Counted from the stretch's first letter, positions 1 through 7,694 are shown. The stretch: DNA of 18,178 bases from JAAEQG01 sp023133475 (GCA_030631415.1 DAOVLE010000092.1:1-18178), one strand, 5' to 3'. A program made the numbers and translations. The notes: generated from the letters alone by a model not told the origin.

Positions 1-672
1 ACGGCGGATTTGCTCGCGTGCGAGGGTAACCGCAACTTCACGCTGCAACGACTCCATGTCAGCCTTGGCCCGCCGATAAACCCAGGTCACGCCTCGAACA
101 TTCATCAACACAACCACGGCAGCGAGTATTCCCCACACAACGGTGATGATGACATCACTTCCTCCCCAAGTAGCCTGGAACAGCCATGCCGGTGTCACGA
201 TCACACCGACTGCAACGCCCAGCATGGTTAGCCCATAGAGATGATACTTCAGAAGTGCCCGACGCCATCCCGGTTTGGCCAGGCACGATCTGCGAAACTT
301 CACCGCACCAACACCCCATATAAGGGACGCGATCATCGCCCAGATCGTGACGACGCTAATGAACTCGATAGTACTCCAGTATAGCTTGCCACCATCTATC
401 CATAGCCACAATAGGAACAGCAGCAGTCCCGATAGGAGTAGAATCGCCGCGAGGCAAATAGCGGGGGCGGTCTCCATCTCCTTCAACTGGCGTGCAATAG
501 CCTTCGCGGGCACTTCCATCACGCCCACCGGGTTCATGTGGAAGCATTCCGGGCAACGTCGCGGATCGCCGGAAAGCCCACGCAGATTGTAACCGCATTC
601 CAGGCAGTACAGATCGACGACATTTGCACGGGCAATGGGCTTCTCGAATTGAGTGGCTGGTGTATTCGGCAT
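1..672 (-). CDS. Zinc-ribbon four-TM membrane protein, copy 1 (C-terminus beyond window)
   Basis: The reading frame is open from an ATG at 672 to the left edge, giving 224 residues. By comparison with the adjacent paralogue about seven residues are missing. The N-terminus carries a treble-cysteine-type ribbon (CLECGYNL, then CPEC, as CxxC-x13-CxxC), followed by about four hydrophobic segments and a basic cytoplasmic-looking tail (REVAVTLAREQIRR). It is a tandem duplicate of the gene at 803-1519. The two differ by substitutions and by a seven-codon in-frame length difference in the third loop, so both frames have stayed open. The start at 672 is preferred because it is the shared methionine of both copies and the unrelated upstream sequences diverge. 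No Shine-Dalgarno is seen; TATAAT lies 6 nt before the ATG. The function is unknown: ribbons of this kind occur on many planctomycete membrane proteins, and no catalytic motif is visible. Confidence 0.8.
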   Translation of the reverse strand, partial: MPNTPATQFEKPIARANVVDLYCLECGYNLRGLSGDPRRCPECFHMNPVGVMEVPAKAIARQLKEMETAPAICLAAILLLSGLLLFLLWLWIDGGKLYWSTIEFISVVTIWAMIASLIWGVGAVKFRRSCLAKPGWRRALLKYHLYGLTMLGVAVGVIVTPAWLFQATWGGSDVIITVVWGILAAVVVLMNVRGVTWVYRRAKADMESLQREVAVTLAREQIRR

Positions 673-678
673 CACTTG

Positions 679-684
679 ATTATA
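679..684 (-). promoter_or_regulatory. Perfect -10 box, leaderless arrangement
   Basis: On the minus strand TATAAT is followed by CAAGTG and then ATG, so initiation about 7 nt downstream would fall on the A of the start codon. The same arrangement is preserved at the paralogue (1526-1531). No convincing -35 hexamer is visible. The leaderless reading is an inference. Confidence 0.45.
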
Positions 685-760
685 GGCATGGGTGCCCCAC
701 CCCTTCCAGGTGTTTAGACCGGGGACATGGGTTACACCCGTTCGGGGACAGAGCCACAAA

Positions 761-782
761 GGCGGGTAGAACCCGCCCTACC
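761..782. repeat. GGCGGGT/ACCCGCC palindrome, copy P1
   Basis: A 7-bp perfect stem (GGCGGGT / ACCCGCC) with a short loop, followed by CTACC. It belongs to a family found seven times in the window. It lies in the 130-bp gap between the two duplicated membrane protein genes. The rest of that gap holds nothing recognisable. Confidence 0.75.
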
Positions 783-802
783 CTGACGTTGAAAACGCGC
801 AT

Positions 803-1519
803 CTATCGTTTCGGGGACGCCATCTTACGGCGGATTTGCTCGCGTGCGAGGGTAACCGCAACTTCACGCTGCAACGACTCCATGTCAGCCTTGGCCCGCC
901 GATAAGCCCAGATCACGCCTCGAACGATCATCCAAACGACCACGGCGGCGAGTATTCCCGACACAAAGATGATGACATCACTTTTTCCCCGAGTAACCTC
1001 AAACAGCCCTCCCCGAGCAACCACGAACAGCCACGCCATCGTCCCGATCACACCGATTGTAAAGCCCAGCATGGTTAGCCCATAGAGATGATACTTCAGA
1101 AGTGCCCGACGCCATCCCGGTTTGGCCAGGCACGATCTGCGAAACTTCACCGCACCGAAACCCCATATAAGGAACGCGATCATCGCCCAGAACTTGACGA
1201 CGCTAATGAACTCGGTAGCACTCCAGTATAGCTTGCTACCCGCTATCCATGGCCCCAATAGGAACAGCAGCAGTCCCGATAGGAACAGAATCGCCCCGAG
1301 GCAAGTAGCGGGGGCGGTCTCCATCCCCTTCAACTGGCGTGCAATAGCCTTCGCGGGCACTTCTATCACGCTTACCGGGTTCATGTGGAAGCATTCCGGG
1401 CAACGTCGCGGATCGCCGGAAAGCCCACGCAGATTGTAGCCGCATTCCAGGCAGTACAGATCGACGACATTTGCGCGGGCAATGGGCTTCTCGAATTGAG
1501 TGGCTGGCGTACTCGGCAT
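803..1519 (-). CDS. Zinc-ribbon four-TM membrane protein, copy 2
   Basis: 238 aa from the ATG at 1519. C23, C26, C40 and C43 form a CxxC-x13-CxxC ribbon that should bind zinc. Four hydrophobic stretches follow, beginning ILFLSGLLLFLLG, KFWAMIAFLIWG, LTMLGFTIGVIG and IIFVSGILAAVVVW, so it is probably an inner-membrane protein. The end is basic (MASPKR). A longer frame reaches back to 1609 and would add 30 residues. The shorter start is preferred because it is the start shared with copy 1 and has TATAAT 6 nt upstream in both copies. Copy 1 lies immediately downstream in the same orientation. No partner gene or catalytic motif is visible, so no function is proposed. Confidence 0.85.
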   Translation of the reverse strand: MPSTPATQFEKPIARANVVDLYCLECGYNLRGLSGDPRRCPECFHMNPVSVIEVPAKAIARQLKGMETAPATCLGAILFLSGLLLFLLGPWIAGSKLYWSATEFISVVKFWAMIAFLIWGFGAVKFRRSCLAKPGWRRALLKYHLYGLTMLGFTIGVIGTMAWLFVVARGGLFEVTRGKSDVIIFVSGILAAVVVWMIVRGVIWAYRRAKADMESLQREVAVTLAREQIRRKMASPKR

Positions 1520-1525
1520 CACTTG

Positions 1526-1531
1526 ATTATA
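1526..1531 (-). promoter_or_regulatory. Perfect -10 box, leaderless arrangement (copy 2)
   Basis: TATAAT on the minus strand, 6 nt before the ATG at 1519, in the same position as in copy 1. It could place transcription start at the initiation codon. Conservation may simply reflect recent duplication. Confidence 0.45.
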
Positions 1532-1658
1532 GGCATAAGCCCCCCATCCCTTCCAGGGGTTGGGGACTGACTCAAACCAATCAGTACCGCGACCGTGAGG
1601 GAGCGGCATGGCCCCCCACTTAAGTCAACAGCATTGTCCCCAGAGGGGCGACCCGTGC

Positions 1659-1680
1659 GGCGGGTGAAACCCGCCCTACA
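1659..1680. repeat. GGCGGGT/ACCCGCC palindrome, copy P2
   Basis: GGCGGGT-GAA-ACCCGCC followed by CTACA, a member of the interspersed palindrome family. It lies in the 413-bp gap (1520-1932) between the transglutaminase-like gene and copy 2 of the duplicated gene. Confidence 0.75.
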
Positions 1681-1748
1681 TCTGTGTACATGAGCTTTGT
1701 ATACATTTAGTAAACCCACGGTGAAGAGGCAATCTCAGGCATTCCGTC

Positions 1749-1889
1749 GCGCTAGGCCCGGCATTTATGCCGGGTGAGAAGGCCGAACGAAGAATCCCCC
1801 CCGTTCCGCCCCGCCGCCTTCGGCGGCGGGGCGGAACGGGGGGCAAAGGCAACCACTCCAATACCCGGCATAAATGCCGGGCCTAGCGC
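1749..1889. repeat. Nested palindromic element (27-bp perfect inverted repeats around a 22-bp-stem hairpin)
   Basis: Bases 1749-1775 and 1863-1889 are perfect inverted repeats of 27 bp. Each arm contains its own small palindrome (CCCGGCAT, two-base centre, ATGCCGGG). Between them, 1797-1818 and 1822-1843 form a perfect 22-bp GC stem with a TTC loop. The element lies 44 bp beyond the stop of the transglutaminase-like gene (minus strand). It could act as a transcription terminator for that gene or be a small non-autonomous mobile element. No U-tract follows the inner stem, which weakens the simple terminator reading. Confidence 0.85.
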
Positions 1890-1932
1890 AACCCGTCGTC
1901 TGCGCTCTGCGCTCTGGGCTCGGATCAGCACC

Positions 1933-3474
1933 TTATTTGCCGGCGGGCTCACACTCCATGATCTCGATCTGCAATCGCGCCATGACCGGCAGGATGGCAA
2001 ACGCCAAATCGCCCAGGCCCGAATCGTGCAACGAATCAACCGTCAGGGCGATATGTGTCGGGTTGCAATCGGACTCGTTTTGGGCGGCGTCGAAATCCAC
2101 CCATTGCCCGTTGATGTAAAACTGCGTCCACATGTGGAACCCAAACACGTTGTCGGCGCCCTTGAACCACGGCACATAAACCAACCCGCACACCACCCGC
2201 GAGGGAACCCCCTTGGCCCGCCCCAACGCCGCCAGCAACACGGCGTGCTCGCTGCAATCCCCGGACATGTTCCGGCATACCTCACTGGCTGACGCGAAGC
2301 CGATGTTGAGGTTCTTGTCCGTGATTTTTTCGCTCACGTACACCCGTAGCCGATCGGCGATCTCATAGGGGGTCTTGGCTTTCCCGGCAGCCTGGTCAGC
2401 CATCTTACGCACCGCCGGGTCGCCCGAGTTGATGTAGATGTTCGGTTCGCAGAACTCAGCCAAGGCTTTCTTGTCGGGCTTGTCATACTTTTTGGCCTTG
2501 GCCAATGCCGTGTGATCCTGCCTGGCTACGTCCAGCACGACTGACCGGTCGGTCGGTTTCGACGGCGTTTGCATACCGGTTTTCGGCAGCGGCGGCAGGT
2601 CGGGGCCTTCGCCCTCGAGCACCAGCTTCATCTTGATCCGCCGGGCGGTCTTGCGGTCGATGGGCTTGTCGGCGGACACCAGCGTCTTCATAAACGCCTC
2701 GGGCGGATCGAAGTCCGCCAACGCCACCTCACGCAAACAGGGCACCACTTCCATAGGCATCCCCATCACATCCATCTTCATCTTGAGCATCTCGTGCTTG
2801 TGCGGATCGACCCAAGTCACCAAGTGCAGCGGCATCGGCGACCCGGGCGAGTGCATCTCCTGCACACAACGGATACCCCGGCGCTTGTGCCCATCGACTT
2901 CGATCTCCTCCTCGCCCTCGATCTTGAACTTCAAGATCGCCGCGTGGCTCGTGGACAACACTGGAACGTAAACCGAAAGCTCGAATTTGGTGCCCGCGGC
3001 GTAGCCTTTCAGGTGCTCGGCACGCTTTGCCCCCCAGGTCATCAGGGCTCCGGAGGGATAGTCGAGCGTCTCGGTGATCTGGTTGCCGAACTGCTGCAAC
3101 TGCACCACGACCTTGCCATCGCGCACCACGCCCTGCATGTGGACCTTGCGAAAGGCCATGTCCATCTCGGCGGCGAAACTTCGCGGCTGCCCGTCCACCG
3201 TCTCTTCGGAGTTCATCAACTGGGTGACGGAGATGCTCTGCCCCGCGCGGCTGATTCGGAGCACCTCGAGCGTCGACGACTTGACCATGTCACCCTTGCG
3301 GGTCATCACCGTGTGATTGTACCCGCACTTCTGGCCGCCCATCCGGATGACCGCCCACTCGTCCACGAACTTGCCTTGCGGCGGGTTCCGGTAATCGAGC
3401 CCACCAGCCAAACCCAGCGGGACGCTCACCAGCATCATGCAAACAACTAAACTTTGGATCACTCGGCTCGACAT
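1933..3474 (-). CDS. Secreted transglutaminase-fold (papain-like) protein
   Basis: 513 aa from ATG 3474. The N-terminus (MSSRVIQSLVVCMMLVSVPLGLAGG) is a typical Sec signal peptide, so the protein is probably exported. Residues ~25-270 look like a beta-rich region without a recognised family. Residues ~350-475 match the transglutaminase-like superfamily, with cysteine in GDCSEHA (C407), histidine in FHMWTQFY (H447) and aspartate in WVDFDAA (D462), the expected Cys-His-Asp triad. Members of this superfamily are usually proteases, amidases or crosslinking enzymes; which applies here cannot be told. An upstream ATG at 3483 is disfavoured because the AAAGGA ribosome site directly abuts it but stands 8 nt before 3474. 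It appears monocistronic, with a 175-bp repeat element upstream and a large palindrome downstream. Confidence 0.9.
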   Translation of the reverse strand: MSSRVIQSLVVCMMLVSVPLGLAGGLDYRNPPQGKFVDEWAVIRMGGQKCGYNHTVMTRKGDMVKSSTLEVLRISRAGQSISVTQLMNSEETVDGQPRSFAAEMDMAFRKVHMQGVVRDGKVVVQLQQFGNQITETLDYPSGALMTWGAKRAEHLKGYAAGTKFELSVYVPVLSTSHAAILKFKIEGEEEIEVDGHKRRGIRCVQEMHSPGSPMPLHLVTWVDPHKHEMLKMKMDVMGMPMEVVPCLREVALADFDPPEAFMKTLVSADKPIDRKTARRIKMKLVLEGEGPDLPPLPKTGMQTPSKPTDRSVVLDVARQDHTALAKAKKYDKPDKKALAEFCEPNIYINSGDPAVRKMADQAAGKAKTPYEIADRLRVYVSEKITDKNLNIGFASASEVCRNMSGDCSEHAVLLAALGRAKGVPSRVVCGLVYVPWFKGADNVFGFHMWTQFYINGQWVDFDAAQNESDCNPTHIALTVDSLHDSGLGDLAFAILPVMARLQIEIMECEPAGK

Positions 3475-3482
3475 GGGACACA

Positions 3483-3488
3483 TCCTTT
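3483..3488 (-). promoter_or_regulatory. Ribosome binding site that decides the transglutaminase-like start
   Basis: AAAGGA on the minus strand is 8 nt before the ATG at 3474. It overlaps the first base of the alternative ATG at 3483, which it could not serve. Confidence 0.6.
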
Positions 3489-3507
3489 CAGAGCGTGTTT
3501 GAGGCGG

Positions 3508-3590
3508 GGGTGGCCCAGGGCTTTAGCCCTGGGGGGACACGAATCGCATCAGGTATTCGCGTCCCCCACCGCTAAAGCGATGGGCCACCC
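3508..3590. repeat. Imperfect inverted repeat, ~30-bp arms
   Basis: The left arm at 3508-3538 (begins GGGTGGCCCAGGGCTTTAGC) and right arm at 3561-3590 (ends GATGGGCCACCC) are near-complementary and are separated by about 22 nt. The right arm is repeated at 3827-3856. It resembles the short palindromic elements elsewhere in the window. It lies just upstream of the transglutaminase-like gene. Confidence 0.65.
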
Positions 3591-3598
3591 ACCTCTTG
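3555..3598. repeat. 44-bp direct repeat, left copy
   Basis: Matches 3821-3864 with one mismatch (3559 G versus 3825 A). The two copies flank the 175-bp element at 3612-3786. The repeat contains the right arm of the inverted repeat at 3508-3590. Confidence 0.8.
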
Positions 3599-3611
3599 AC
3601 TCTTCTCAGTC

Positions 3612-3786
3612 GGGTGGCACGGACAAGTCCCGCCAGCCGGTCGACGCCACGACATAGCAGAGGGGGCTTCGAGGCGGGACTTGTCCGTGCGGACACCCGA
3701 CACCGTTCAGCACGGACAAGGCCCGCCGCAAGCGTCCTCGGGCACTTCGTAGCGTGGTCTGGAAGCGGGCCTTGTCCGTGCCACCC
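3612..3786 (-). mobile_element. 175-bp double-hairpin MITE-like element, copy A
   Basis: Begins GGGTGGCACGGACAAG and ends with its complement CTTGTCCGTGCCACCC. Two further internal copies of the CACGGACAAG-CCCGCC motif in alternating orientation give two adjacent hairpins. Its reverse complement aligns over its full length, without gaps, with 15919-16093 at roughly 80-85% by eye. It encodes no convincing protein. It lies between the transglutaminase-like gene and sdhB, upstream of the former. Confidence 0.8.
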
Positions 3787-3820
3787 ATCGCTATCACCTA
3801 TACGGGGTTACTGAATATCT

Positions 3821-3864
3821 ATTCACGTCCCCCACCGCTAAAGCGATGGGCCACCCACCTCTTG
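3821..3864. repeat. 44-bp direct repeat, right copy
   Basis: Second copy of 3555-3598, 266 bp away. Together the pair brackets the 175-bp element and its immediate flanks. Confidence 0.8.
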
Positions 3865-3880
3865 CCTCTTGCCTGTCGGG

Positions 3881-3902
3881 GCGGTGGGTTCCGCCCGCCC
3901 TA
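3881..3902. repeat. Palindrome P3 overlapping the sdhB stop codon
   Basis: GCGGTGGGTTCCGCCCGCCC then CTA; a variant of the GGCGGGT/ACCCGCC family with an imperfect stem. It runs into the sdhB stop codon (3902-3900), so in the sdh transcript it would form a hairpin at the very end of the operon. It has no clear U-tract. Confidence 0.55.
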
Positions 3903-4655
3903 CTTCACGAACATATCGCGTAGCCACTGCATGGTGGTCTGCCGCCCCAGCCTGGCGATGGCGTCGGTGAGCGGGATGTCCTTGGGGCATACCTGGATAC
4001 AATTCTGAGCGTTTCCGCAGTCGGTTATCCCGCCCTCGCCCATGATCGCGTGCAGCCGATCCTCCTTGAAATACTCACCCGTGGGATGCGAGTTGTGCAG
4101 GTCCACCTGGCCCAGGGAAGCCGGGCCGATGAACTTGGAATCCGGGTGGAACTGCGGGCAGGCTTCCATACAACACCCACAGGTCATGCACCGAGAGAAG
4201 ACGTAGCGGATAGACTGCTTCTCGGGCGAAATCAGCGGAGCGTGTCGGTGGATATCCCAGGAGCCGTCAACCGAGACCCAGGCTTTGACCTTCAGCAGGG
4301 CGTCGAACATCTGCTGGCGATCCACCATTAAATCGCGGATGAGCGGGAATTTGGAGAGCGGTTCGAGGACGATAGGCTGTTCGAGCTCGTCGATCAGGGC
4401 GGCGCACGCCTGGCGTGGTGTGCCGTTGATTAGCATCGAGCATGCCCCACAGACCTCTTCCATGCAGTTGCAGTCCCACACCACCGGTTCGACCTTTTCG
4501 CCGTCGGCATTGGTGGGGTGCTCGCGCAGGTGCATCAGCACCGAGACCACGTTGTGCCCGGGCAAGTACGGCATCTTGAACTCTTCCCAGTACGGGCTGC
4601 TGTGGGGGCCGTTCTGGCGCTTTATCTTTAAGTGGATTTCTTTCTTCTGAGCCAT
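3900..4655 (-). CDS. sdhB: Succinate dehydrogenase/fumarate reductase iron-sulfur subunit
   Basis: 251 aa. It carries electrons from the flavoprotein to quinone through three Fe-S centres. [2Fe-2S]: C64, C69, C72 and C84 (MEEVCGAC region). The C-terminal ferredoxin domain has C156-x2-C159-x2-C162-x3-C166-P and C213-x5-C219-x3-C223-P. By analogy with E. coli SdhB, C156/159/162/223 bind the [4Fe-4S] centre and C166/213/219 the [3Fe-4S] centre. It is last in an sdhCAB operon, 16 bp after sdhA. GGAG stands about 9 nt before the ATG. Length and motifs are normal for the Bacillus-type enzyme. An extra cysteine, C62, precedes the first cluster motif. Confidence 0.97.
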   Translation of the reverse strand: MAQKKEIHLKIKRQNGPHSSPYWEEFKMPYLPGHNVVSVLMHLREHPTNADGEKVEPVVWDCNCMEEVCGACSMLINGTPRQACAALIDELEQPIVLEPLSKFPLIRDLMVDRQQMFDALLKVKAWVSVDGSWDIHRHAPLISPEKQSIRYVFSRCMTCGCCMEACPQFHPDSKFIGPASLGQVDLHNSHPTGEYFKEDRLHAIMGEGGITDCGNAQNCIQVCPKDIPLTDAIARLGRQTTMQWLRDMFVK

Positions 4656-4671
4656 GTTCCGTCTCCAAAGT

Positions 4672-6558
4672 CTACCGGTAATCTCTGGGTTTATCCGGCG
4701 GAAGCACGGACGTGTCTACCGGTTTGTAATCGATTTTCGGGCCGTCATCCGTGTGGGTGACAATCGTGTGTTTAAGCCACTTGTCGTTATTGGCCTTCCA
4801 CTTGGCTTTGTACTCTTCAAACTCGGGGTCGCCCTCGAACTTGCCTTCGGGAATCTTCAGCTCGAACTCAGCCTTGTAGTGTGATCCGCGGCACTCATCT
4901 CGCATCCGTGCTCCCTTGGCGATGGCCTCCGCCAGTACGACCATGTCCTGAACCTGTCTGGCCCAGGAGAGCGACTGGTTGGCCCAGTTGCCCAGGTCGT
5001 CAAGCGATATCTTTTGCGAACGCTCCTTGAGCTTGCCGATGCCCTCGAGTGCTTTGTCCAGCCCTTCGTTGCTCCGCTCGACGAAGACGAGTTCTCGCAT
5101 CAGGTCGCCCAGGTCGTGGTGCATGGTGAAGGTGTTCTCGCCGCCGTTGCAAGCTATGATCGCCTGGTTGATCTCTTCCTGGCGTTTTCGCTCGCTATCG
5201 AAGAGGCTTTCGGGCAACCCGTCGCCGTTCTTGCCTAGCCCCTTAATGTACGCCACGGCTGAATCGCCCGCCACCTGGCCGCTGAACGACGCGCTCAGCA
5301 GCGAGTTGGCACCCAGGCGGTTCGCCCCGTGGTAGGCGAAGTCGCACTCGCCGGCGGCATACAATCCCGGGATGCTCGTCGCGTGATTTTTGGGATGAAT
5401 CCGGGCCATCCCCCCGGTCTGCTCGTCCTTTTCGTAATCGACCCAAAGCCCGCCCATTGAGTAGTGCGTAGCCGGAAAAATCTTCATCGGGCAGGTGCAG
5501 GGGTCTTCGCCGAAGAAGGTGCGGTACATCTCCAGAATACCGCCCAGGCGGGTCTCCAGAAACTCCCTGGGCAGATGTGTCAGGTCCAGGTAGACGATGT
5601 CCTGGCCGCCCAACCCCAGCCCCATATGTCGGACCACCTTGAAGATAGCCCGCGAAGCGACGTCACGCGGCACGGTATTTCCATATGCCGGATACCACTC
5701 TTCGAGGAAGTGGAAACGGTCGCTCTCGGGAATGTCGAGCGGGTCGCGGGTGTCGCCGGCAGCCCGCGGGACCCATATCCGGCCGCCCTCGCCGCGACAG
5801 GCTTCGGACATCAGGCGATGCTTGTCGTGCCCGGGCATTCCGGTGGGGTGGAACTGGATGAACTCGCCGTTGGCGAACTTGGCACCCTGCTGGTACACCC
5901 GAGCCGCCGGTGCCCCGGTCGAGTTGCTCGACATGGTCGAGCGGTCGTAGATCAAAGCCAGCCCGCCGGTGGCCACCACCACTGCGTCGGCACGGAACAC
6001 TCGGACCTCCATGGTGTTCAGGTCCATGGCGGTGACTCCGCGACATATCCCCTGGTCATCAAGCACCAGCGAGAGGAAGTCCCAGCATTCGTATTTGCTC
6101 ACCATCCCCTTCGATTCGTGGAACCGCACCTGCTCATCGACAGCGTAGAGCAGTTGTTGCCCGGTGGTGGCACCGGCGAAGGCGGTGCGGCGGTTCTTCA
6201 CTCCGCCGAAAAGCCGCTGGTCCATGACCCCTTCGGGCGTGCGGCTGAAGGTCACGCCCATGCGGTCGAAGGTGCGGATCAGCCCCGGTGCCTCCTCGCA
6301 GAGATTTTTGATGGGCGGCTGGTCCGACAGATAGTCGCCGCCCTTGATGGTATCCACGATGTGCTGCCAGATGGAGTCGTTCTGGCCTTTCACGTCGAGC
6401 ACCGCGTTAATGCCCCCCTGGGCACAACAGGAGTGCGACCGCTTTACCGGAAAGAGGGAAAAGAGGTCCACGGGCAAACCTCTTTCGGCGATACGGATGG
6501 TGGCCCACAGGCCTCCGAGCCCGCCGCCCACTACGATGACTCTTGGTTTTGTTGCCAT
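4672..6558 (-). CDS. sdhA: Succinate dehydrogenase/fumarate reductase flavoprotein subunit
   Basis: 628 aa. It oxidises succinate to fumarate, or the reverse, at a covalently bound FAD. Visible features: dinucleotide fold VIVVGGGLGGLWA (7-19); FAD attachment histidine H42 in RSHSCCAQGG; substrate-site H237 in EFIQFHPTG; RGEGG (255-259); PRDVASRAI with the likely proton-transfer R298; H365 in ATHYSMGG; and R414 in HGANRLGANS. The C-terminal domain ends in a charged tail. It is the middle gene of sdhCAB: sdhC ends 60 bp upstream and sdhB follows after 16 bp. The ribosome site is weak (AGGGA about 12 nt upstream). No missing key residue was found. With the five-helix sdhC this is the Bacillus/Wolinella-type complex. 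The sequence alone does not say whether it works as SDH or as fumarate reductase. Confidence 0.97.
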   Translation of the reverse strand: MATKPRVIVVGGGLGGLWATIRIAERGLPVDLFSLFPVKRSHSCCAQGGINAVLDVKGQNDSIWQHIVDTIKGGDYLSDQPPIKNLCEEAPGLIRTFDRMGVTFSRTPEGVMDQRLFGGVKNRRTAFAGATTGQQLLYAVDEQVRFHESKGMVSKYECWDFLSLVLDDQGICRGVTAMDLNTMEVRVFRADAVVVATGGLALIYDRSTMSSNSTGAPAARVYQQGAKFANGEFIQFHPTGMPGHDKHRLMSEACRGEGGRIWVPRAAGDTRDPLDIPESDRFHFLEEWYPAYGNTVPRDVASRAIFKVVRHMGLGLGGQDIVYLDLTHLPREFLETRLGGILEMYRTFFGEDPCTCPMKIFPATHYSMGGLWVDYEKDEQTGGMARIHPKNHATSIPGLYAAGECDFAYHGANRLGANSLLSASFSGQVAGDSAVAYIKGLGKNGDGLPESLFDSERKRQEEINQAIIACNGGENTFTMHHDLGDLMRELVFVERSNEGLDKALEGIGKLKERSQKISLDDLGNWANQSLSWARQVQDMVVLAEAIAKGARMRDECRGSHYKAEFELKIPEGKFEGDPEFEEYKAKWKANNDKWLKHTIVTHTDDGPKIDYKPVDTSVLPPDKPRDYR

Positions 6559-6618
6559 TGCAAAAAGTTCCCTGGAAGTTGATTCGATCGATATCCCACG
6601 GAGTTCCGCGTGTGGTGG

Positions 6619-7362
6619 TTACAGTAGCAAATCCGTTGTGTTGCTCACGTCGGCGGTATGGCTTTCCATGACCTCCGGCGGGTTCGGCGGTTCGAGGTCT
6701 GTGTTCTTGAACGCCACCAGCGAGCCCAGACCAAATAACCCCAGCACCAGGCCGATGACGGTGCACACATAACCGCTACGCCGCTGAGAATCGGGGCCTA
6801 TGGTAATGCCCCAGGTGATCAGGAAGGTCCAGATGCCGTTGGCAAAATGGAACACCGCACAGAGCACGCCGATAGCATACGCCGGCCCAGCCCACCAGCG
6901 GCTCATCGCCTCGACGGCACTTTCCGCTGCGCGGGTGGCGTCAAAGTCTGTTGCACTGGGAATGATCCAGTGCACGTGCCACAAGTGCCCCAGAATGAAC
7001 AAAATGGCGATGATGCCGCTCCAGCGTTGCAGCGTATACCGCACATTGCCGCCGTACTGATACGCCAGCACGTTCGGCTTGCTGGTAAGCCAGATCAGAA
7101 CCCCCACGAGGGCGTGAAAAACTATAGGTATGAAGATGAACATCAGCTCCACCGGCACGAGGATTCCCAAGTGATCGAGCTTATGAAGCTGATCCACGGC
7201 GAACTGGAATGCATCAGGCCCTGCCATAAACGTTGCGTTCAGCGACAGGTGCACACAAAGAAACACTCCCACCGGGATGATGCCCGAGAGGGAGTGCAGC
7301 CGTCGAAGCAGGAAATGGTATCGTTCAGCCACCCCGCCGGTTTCCGCAGTTATGTCAGCCAC
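6619..7362 (-). CDS. sdhC: Succinate dehydrogenase cytochrome b558 membrane anchor
   Basis: 247 aa with a GTG start at 7362; AAAGGA lies about 11 nt upstream. It anchors SdhAB in the inner membrane, binds two haems and passes electrons to quinone. Five hydrophobic segments are visible at about residues 26-42, 69-93, 114-133, 162-185 and 198-219. Histidines in positions expected for the di-haem b558 family are H23 (RRLHSLSG), H38 (CVHLS), H83 (VFHALVG), H126 (LGHLWHVHW) and H172 (VFHFANG). It is first gene of sdhCAB. There is no sdhD, as expected for this one-subunit anchor type. The C-terminal tail of about 25 residues is polar and slightly longer than usual. Confidence 0.95.
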   Translation of the reverse strand: MADITAETGGVAERYHFLLRRLHSLSGIIPVGVFLCVHLSLNATFMAGPDAFQFAVDQLHKLDHLGILVPVELMFIFIPIVFHALVGVLIWLTSKPNVLAYQYGGNVRYTLQRWSGIIAILFILGHLWHVHWIIPSATDFDATRAAESAVEAMSRWWAGPAYAIGVLCAVFHFANGIWTFLITWGITIGPDSQRRSGYVCTVIGLVLGLFGLGSLVAFKNTDLEPPNPPEVMESHTADVSNTTDLLL

Positions 7363-7448
7363 GGTGGTTTAGTCCTTTCTGCGTTTTGCAAGCTGTCAAG
7401 TGTCCCAGAACCGCAAACTCCGCTTCTTTTGCGGCCCTGCCGACCGCG

Positions 7449-7454
7449 ATTATA
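7449..7454 (-). promoter_or_regulatory. Candidate -10 box for sdhCAB
   Basis: TATAAT on the minus strand (context CTATCTATAATCGC), about 87 nt upstream of the sdhC GTG. No strong -35 was found at the usual spacing. A TTGACA at 7399-7394 closer to the gene has no good -10 partner. Weak, position-based support only. Confidence 0.35.
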
Positions 7455-7497
7455 GATAGCCCGCGGCAACAAGGCAACGAGGCAGGGCAACCGCATC

Positions 7498-7668
7498 TGG
7501 AGAAAATGGAAAATGGAAAATTAAAAATGGAAAACGGGGGGATGTGAGACATTGTCGTTGGATGCACTTCCTTCTTCTCTGCGTCTCTGCGTCTCTGCGT
7601 TCATGAAAAGTCCGGGTTAGCAGCGACAATCCGCTGTAGGGCGGGTTTCACCCGCCGCTGTGGCATCG
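7498..7668 (-). repeat. ~170-bp interspersed repeat with T-rich end, copy 1 (inverted)
   Basis: Its reverse complement aligns with 13799-13967 over the whole length. Shared landmarks are the P-family palindrome, AGCGGATTGTCGC, AACCCGGACTTTTCATGAAC, a triple GCAGAGAC run, CCAACGACAATGT, and a T-rich tail of CATTTTC-type units. It lies in the 560-bp gene-free gap between divergent sdhC and the GH10-like gene. The remainder of the gap (7669-7926) holds a degenerate palindrome at ~7670-7693, a second T-rich tract at 7695-7745 and the promoter of the following gene. Confidence 0.85.
7637..7656. repeat. GGCGGGT/ACCCGCC palindrome, copy P4
   Basis: TAGGGCGGGTTTCACCCGCC, the same family in inverted orientation. 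It forms one end of the ~170-bp repeat at 7498-7668. Confidence 0.75.
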
Positions 7669-7694
7669 TGCGGTGGGTAGAATCCACTCTACAA

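Noticed and set aside
2569..3450. 293-aa plus-strand ORF, histidine rich
   Set aside because: Antisense shadow of the transglutaminase-like gene; the His/Leu-rich composition is typical of reverse-frame reading of GC-rich coding DNA.
5464..6582. 372-aa plus-strand ORF
   Set aside because: Antisense shadow of sdhA, whose catalytic and FAD motifs are all present on the minus strand.
7394..7399. TTGACA on the minus strand as an sdhC -35 box
   Set aside because: No acceptable -10 sequence at 16-18 bp; it would also leave the -10 on top of the ribosome site.
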